A stretch of 37,028 nucleotides of DNA, from contig JAJCZL010000021.1 of the NCBI GenBank assembly GCA_029262415.1, forward strand, positions 1 through 37,028. Direction: 5' to 3'. The position numbers and the translations under genes were made by a program. This document shows, one piece after another, positions 35,104-37,028 of this stretch (its first letter is position 1; every line of letters begins with the position of its first letter). This DNA comes from Deltaproteobacteria bacterium. Its GTDB lineage: Bacteria; Desulfobacterota; Binatia; UBA1149; JAJCZL01. The notes beneath the pieces were generated by a model. That model was not told the DNA's origin. It worked only from the letters and a program-made list of their open reading frames with translations, and did no database searches.

Positions 35104-35163
35104 GCCTAACGCTTACGCTGAGCGGCACGCGAAGCGTGCCCGCTCCAGCGAGCATGATTAGGC
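35104..35163 (-). other. attC recombination site between methyltransferase cassettes
   Basis: Cores GCCTAAC (35104-35110) and ATTAGGC (35157-35163) pair over six bases. The inner stem GGCACGC/GCGTGCC (35124-35130 with 35134-35140, GAA loop) extends through AGCG/CGCT and CTG/CAG with two extra G/C bases on the right arm. The perfect GTT core, GTTAGGC on the minus strand, and the longer L'' arm both give minus orientation, matching the genes. The TAA stop of the preceding methyltransferase lies inside the first core, as is typical of gene cassettes. Confidence 0.85.
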
Positions 35164-35781
35164 GAACTTTATCGCCACAATAAAAACTGCTTTATTTCTT
35201 CCGGGCAACCATTCATGCTCGATCATAAAGCCGGCATTGGTCATGCTGCTTTTAAGTTCATTGACGGTAAAGATGCTAACCAACGGTAGCAACGGGACGA
35301 GATGGAATACCGGTGCGATAATCCTGAAAAATAAAGACATGTCTCGAACACAGGCGGTGCTGCTAACGAAAACGCCGCCCGGCTTGAGCAGGTTATGAAC
35401 TCTGGCTATCGCTTCTTCCTTGTCAGGCACTAAGTGCAGGACGTTAAGCCCGAATACGGCGTCGAAAGCTTGATCGGAGGTGCCGAGATCATCAAGGGTC
35501 GCGCATTTGAAAGCGACGTTTTCGATATTCTGCTCGGAGGCTTTGACTCGGGCGATCTCGATCATCTTCGGAGAGATGTCGATTGCTTGGATCTGCTTTA
35601 CATAACGTGCATGGATGAGGGCTGTTGAGCCGGTCCCGCAGCCAAACTCCAATACGTCCATATCCGGCCGAAGATATTCCCGCGTGATCTGTAGCTTTTT
35701 CTGGTATGCCACCTCATCGGAGATGGGCTGCTTCGCGTAGCGGTTCGCGATCCAGTCCCAAAACCTAGCCGATTGATTCAT
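35158..35781 (-). CDS. Class I SAM-dependent methyltransferase (cassette gene)
   Basis: The 207-residue enzyme contains motif I DVLEFGCGTGSTALIHA, an acidic motif II region (IQAIDISPKMIEIARVKA), the motif III/IV region FDAVFGLNVLHLVPDKEEAI and the post-motif LKPGGVFVSSTAC. This is the ubiquinone/menaquinone-methyltransferase-like (Methyltransf_11/25) pattern with unknown substrate. A hydrophobic patch (FFRIIAPVFHLVPLLPLVSIF) suggests membrane contact or a lipid-like substrate. Three ATGs occur in a row; the third (35781) has GGGAG at the best spacing, and 35787 is the first. The stop codon falls inside the attC site downstream. Confidence 0.85.
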   Translation of the reverse strand: MNQSARFWDWIANRYAKQPISDEVAYQKKLQITREYLRPDMDVLEFGCGTGSTALIHARYVKQIQAIDISPKMIEIARVKASEQNIENVAFKCATLDDLGTSDQAFDAVFGLNVLHLVPDKEEAIARVHNLLKPGGVFVSSTACVRDMSLFFRIIAPVFHLVPLLPLVSIFTVNELKSSMTNAGFMIEHEWLPGRNKAVFIVAIKFA

Positions 35782-35800
35782 CATCATCTCCCTAATTGTC

Positions 35801-35837
35801 GCCTAACTTCTAAGTATGCGGTTTCCGCCTATTGGGC
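35801..35837 (-). other. attI/attC-type junction upstream of first methyltransferase
   Basis: GCCTAAC (35801-35807) faces ATTGGGC (35831-35837), with a GCGG/CCGC hairpin between. The plus-strand word GCCTAACTTCTA recurs at 1123-1134. On the minus strand it gives TAGAAGTTAGGC followed by the cassette start. It is short for an attC site, so it may be an attI-type half-site for the integrase fragment upstream. Confidence 0.5.
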
Positions 35838-35966
35838 GGGTTTCGAAGCAGCGCGGTATATGCCGGAATCGGTGATCGCCGAATCCGTCGCTCCTGCAAG
35901 GAGTTGCGGGCGGGGAAAATGCGCGTTCGGTGATACGCGGTTTCGGCATAGATCGTGACCGTTTTC

Positions 35967-36292
35967 CTACAAGGCGTCGATGGGGTTTTGCACGCCGCGG
36001 CCGCCTCAGTTGAGCACGTGTGTATAGACCATCGTTGTTTGTACATCCTTGTGGCCGAGGAGTTCCTGAACCGTGCGGATGTCGTATCCAGCCTCCAGTA
36101 AATGTGTCGCGAAGGAATGACGCAAGGTGTGACAGGTCGCTCTCTTCGTGATGCCCGATCCGTCCACAGACCCGCCTGCGGGAAGATCCATTGCCATCGC
36201 CATTCGGAGGATGCGCCTGGATACTTGCGAGCCAATGCCCCCGGAAGCCGCACTTCTCCTTCCATGCAAGCCAGATCGGTGTCATCCGGGGC
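35967..36292 (-). pseudogene. Decayed integron integrase, C-terminal half
   Basis: The first frame gives [19 protein letters not shown] then [20 protein letters not shown], the KYP..EW.WQ..FP insert that distinguishes IntI from XerC/D. After a frame change and a loss of about 25-30 residues, a second frame gives [49 protein letters not shown]. It has the HTLRHS box (H-x-x-R), LLGH, and the nucleophile Tyr in VYTH. VLN is followed by TGA where IntI usually has Arg, and the read-through frame GGRGVQNPIDAL is the normal IntI ending. So there are at least three lesions: a missing N-terminal half, a frameshift/deletion and a nonsense codon. The 3' end faces the cassettes. Confidence 0.85.
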
Positions 36293-36294
36293 AA

Positions 36295-36316
36295 GTTATC
36301 CACATTCCGCGCGGAA
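36295..36316 (-). repeat. Palindrome plus DnaA-box element, copy 2 (inverted)
   Basis: TTATCCACA (36296-36304), the exact DnaA-box consensus, overlaps the palindrome TTCCGCGCGGAA (36305-36316). It is the inverted 22-of-22 match of 203-224. It lies between the transposase fragment (36379-36485) and the integrase fragment (from 36292), precisely at the point where integrase homology is lost, which suits the terminus of an inserted element. Confidence 0.65.
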
Positions 36317-36378
36317 CGTTACGCGGTCTTTGCTTCGGCTTGGCCGCGGGCCACCGCTATCCGGCCTGGTTTGCGGCT

Positions 36379-36485
36379 TCAGAATCGGCACGCCGCCTCC
36401 GGCCGCAGTAGCTGTCGGCCCACCATGCACAGGTTTGCCAGACCGAACATCGCGCAGGCCCGAGTGAGATTCTTGGCCAGGGGGC
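36379..36485 (-). pseudogene. Transposase fragment, IS5/IS4-type C-terminus
   Basis: The minus strand encodes LAKNLTRACAMFGLANLCM then VGRQLLRPEAACRF and a stop at 36379-36381. This resembles the C-terminal end of IS5-group DDE transposases (usual form YRGLAKN...LFALANLWM.RR.LL). The upstream part of the transposase is missing, cut off near 36485 next to the fatty-acid-hydroxylase-family gene. About 60 bp after its stop lies the DnaA-box/palindrome element, which may be this IS's end. Confidence 0.6.
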
Positions 36486-36488
36486 CAT

Positions 36489-37028
36489 TTACCGAGGTTG
36501 CCTGACCACCCGCGGGTGACGCGCGGCGAGTTCGGCTCGGTAGCCGCGGCAGAGCGTGCCGAACACCAGGTCAGTCCAGTACAAGAACCCGGCGTAGTTC
36601 CCCTTCACTTTGGCGTGATGGACGTCGTGATGAATGGCTCCGTCGTTGAACGGAAGCAGGTGGGTGGGAGTCCAGGGGAACTCATAGCCGCAGTGTCCCT
36701 CTGCGGCTTCCCACTGACGAAACACCAACCAGACCCAAAGCGTGACGAGGTGTGCGCCGACCAGGATCGGACCCGTCAGCGCAACGGTGCCGATCAGCAC
36801 GTATTCTAGAGGGTGCATGTAGTTGCCGGTCACCGCCCACGGTGTGTAAATACGGTGGTGCCACGCGTGGACGCGCCTAAACAACACAGGCGTGTGTAGT
36901 CCCCGATGCATCCAATAGAAAAGGAAGTCGTCGAGGTAGATAAAGAATATCAACTGACCAACTATCACATACCAAGCGGGCAACGGGCCCCCGTGGAGTC
37001 CGGACAGACGCAGCTCCGGCCAAGCGAC
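36489..37028 (-). CDS. Fatty acid hydroxylase/sterol desaturase family protein (partial)
   Basis: The frame is open to the right window edge, so the N-terminus is missing; at least 179 residues are visible. The di-iron histidine clusters of the family are present: YWMHRGLHT (HRxLH), RVHAWHHRIY (HxxHH) and AIHHDVHHAKVKGNY (HHxxHH), with membrane segments such as YVIVGQLIFFIYLDDFLFYW and YVLIGTVALTGPILVGAHLVTLWVWLVF. It should be an integral membrane oxygenase of lipid or sterol-like substrates; the substrate is not predictable. The stop lies a few bases from the transposase fragment, so the natural C-terminus may have been altered. Confidence 0.85.
   Translation of the reverse strand, partial: VAWPELRLSGLHGGPLPAWYVIVGQLIFFIYLDDFLFYWMHRGLHTPVLFRRVHAWHHRIYTPWAVTGNYMHPLEYVLIGTVALTGPILVGAHLVTLWVWLVFRQWEAAEGHCGYEFPWTPTHLLPFNDGAIHHDVHHAKVKGNYAGFLYWTDLVFGTLCRGYRAELAARHPRVVRQPR

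Noticed and set aside
35801-36303. 166- and 151-codon minus-strand frames near the integrase remnant as intact genes
   Set aside because: Their recognisable portions are parts of the frameshifted integrase in different frames; the rest is out-of-frame or downstream non-coding sequence.
1-37028. CRISPR array
   Set aside because: No regularly spaced identical repeats of 24-40 nt were seen; the repeats present are pairs or attC-type inverted structures.

Overview
The window is GC-rich bacterial DNA with densely packed genes, and GTG and TTG starts are common. The lineage looks deltaproteobacterial in the old broad sense. A Binatota- or Myxococcota-like genome would fit the secreted propeller protein ending in a Cys-flanked dockerin-like repeat, the split glycine decarboxylase (gcvPA/gcvPB), the class II SORL-type protein and the paired phosphatase/sulfatase proteins. 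This taxonomic call is inference from gene content only.

Layout. (1) 1-1.4 kb is a decayed integron segment: an attC-like site, a toxin-antitoxin cassette, a second long attC/attI-like site and the truncated 5' end of an integron integrase gene, stopping against tRNA-Leu(CAG). (2) 1.7-17.9 kb is a housekeeping block. One long minus-strand unit runs uvrB-uvrC-comEC-hisS-aspS-lipoprotein-folD-gcvT-gcvH-gcvPA-gcvPB-tatA, with repeated 1-4 nt gene overlaps (DNA repair, DNA uptake, two tRNA synthetases, glycine/one-carbon metabolism, Tat export). It converges on a membrane-anchored protein gene at 1726. (3) 18.0-19.3 kb holds a convergent pair of exported proteins, a superoxide-reductase-fold protein lacking the active-site Cys and a cupredoxin-like lipoprotein. 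(4) 19.3-26.7 kb is a seven-gene Tad/type IVc pilus operon (cpaA-cpaB-cpaC-cpaE-cpaF-tadB-tadC) with no pilin in view. (5) 26.9-31.0 kb carries a membrane coiled-coil-like protein, a small acidic protein and two divergent alkaline-phosphatase-superfamily proteins. (6) tRNA-Asn(GTT) at 31.08 kb opens an accessory island running to the right edge. It holds a beta-propeller/dockerin protein flanked by 49-nt imperfect direct repeats, then an integron-type array on the minus strand: a broken small ORF, a glycine/sarcosine-type methyltransferase and a second methyltransferase, separated by foldable attC sites. Next come the 3' half of a decayed integron integrase gene, a transposase fragment and a partial fatty-acid-hydroxylase-family gene.

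The most notable signal is at the two ends. The 5' part of an integron integrase reads rightward at 1293, and the 3' part of an integron integrase reads leftward at 36.29-35.97 kb. Both sit beside sites sharing GCCTAACTTCTA, and both lie near inverted copies of a 22-nt element made of a 12-bp palindrome fused to a perfect DnaA box. This is the geometry expected if the intervening ~35 kb had been inverted with breakpoints in one integrase gene, with loss of the gene's middle. Two unrelated decayed integrons remain the simpler alternative.
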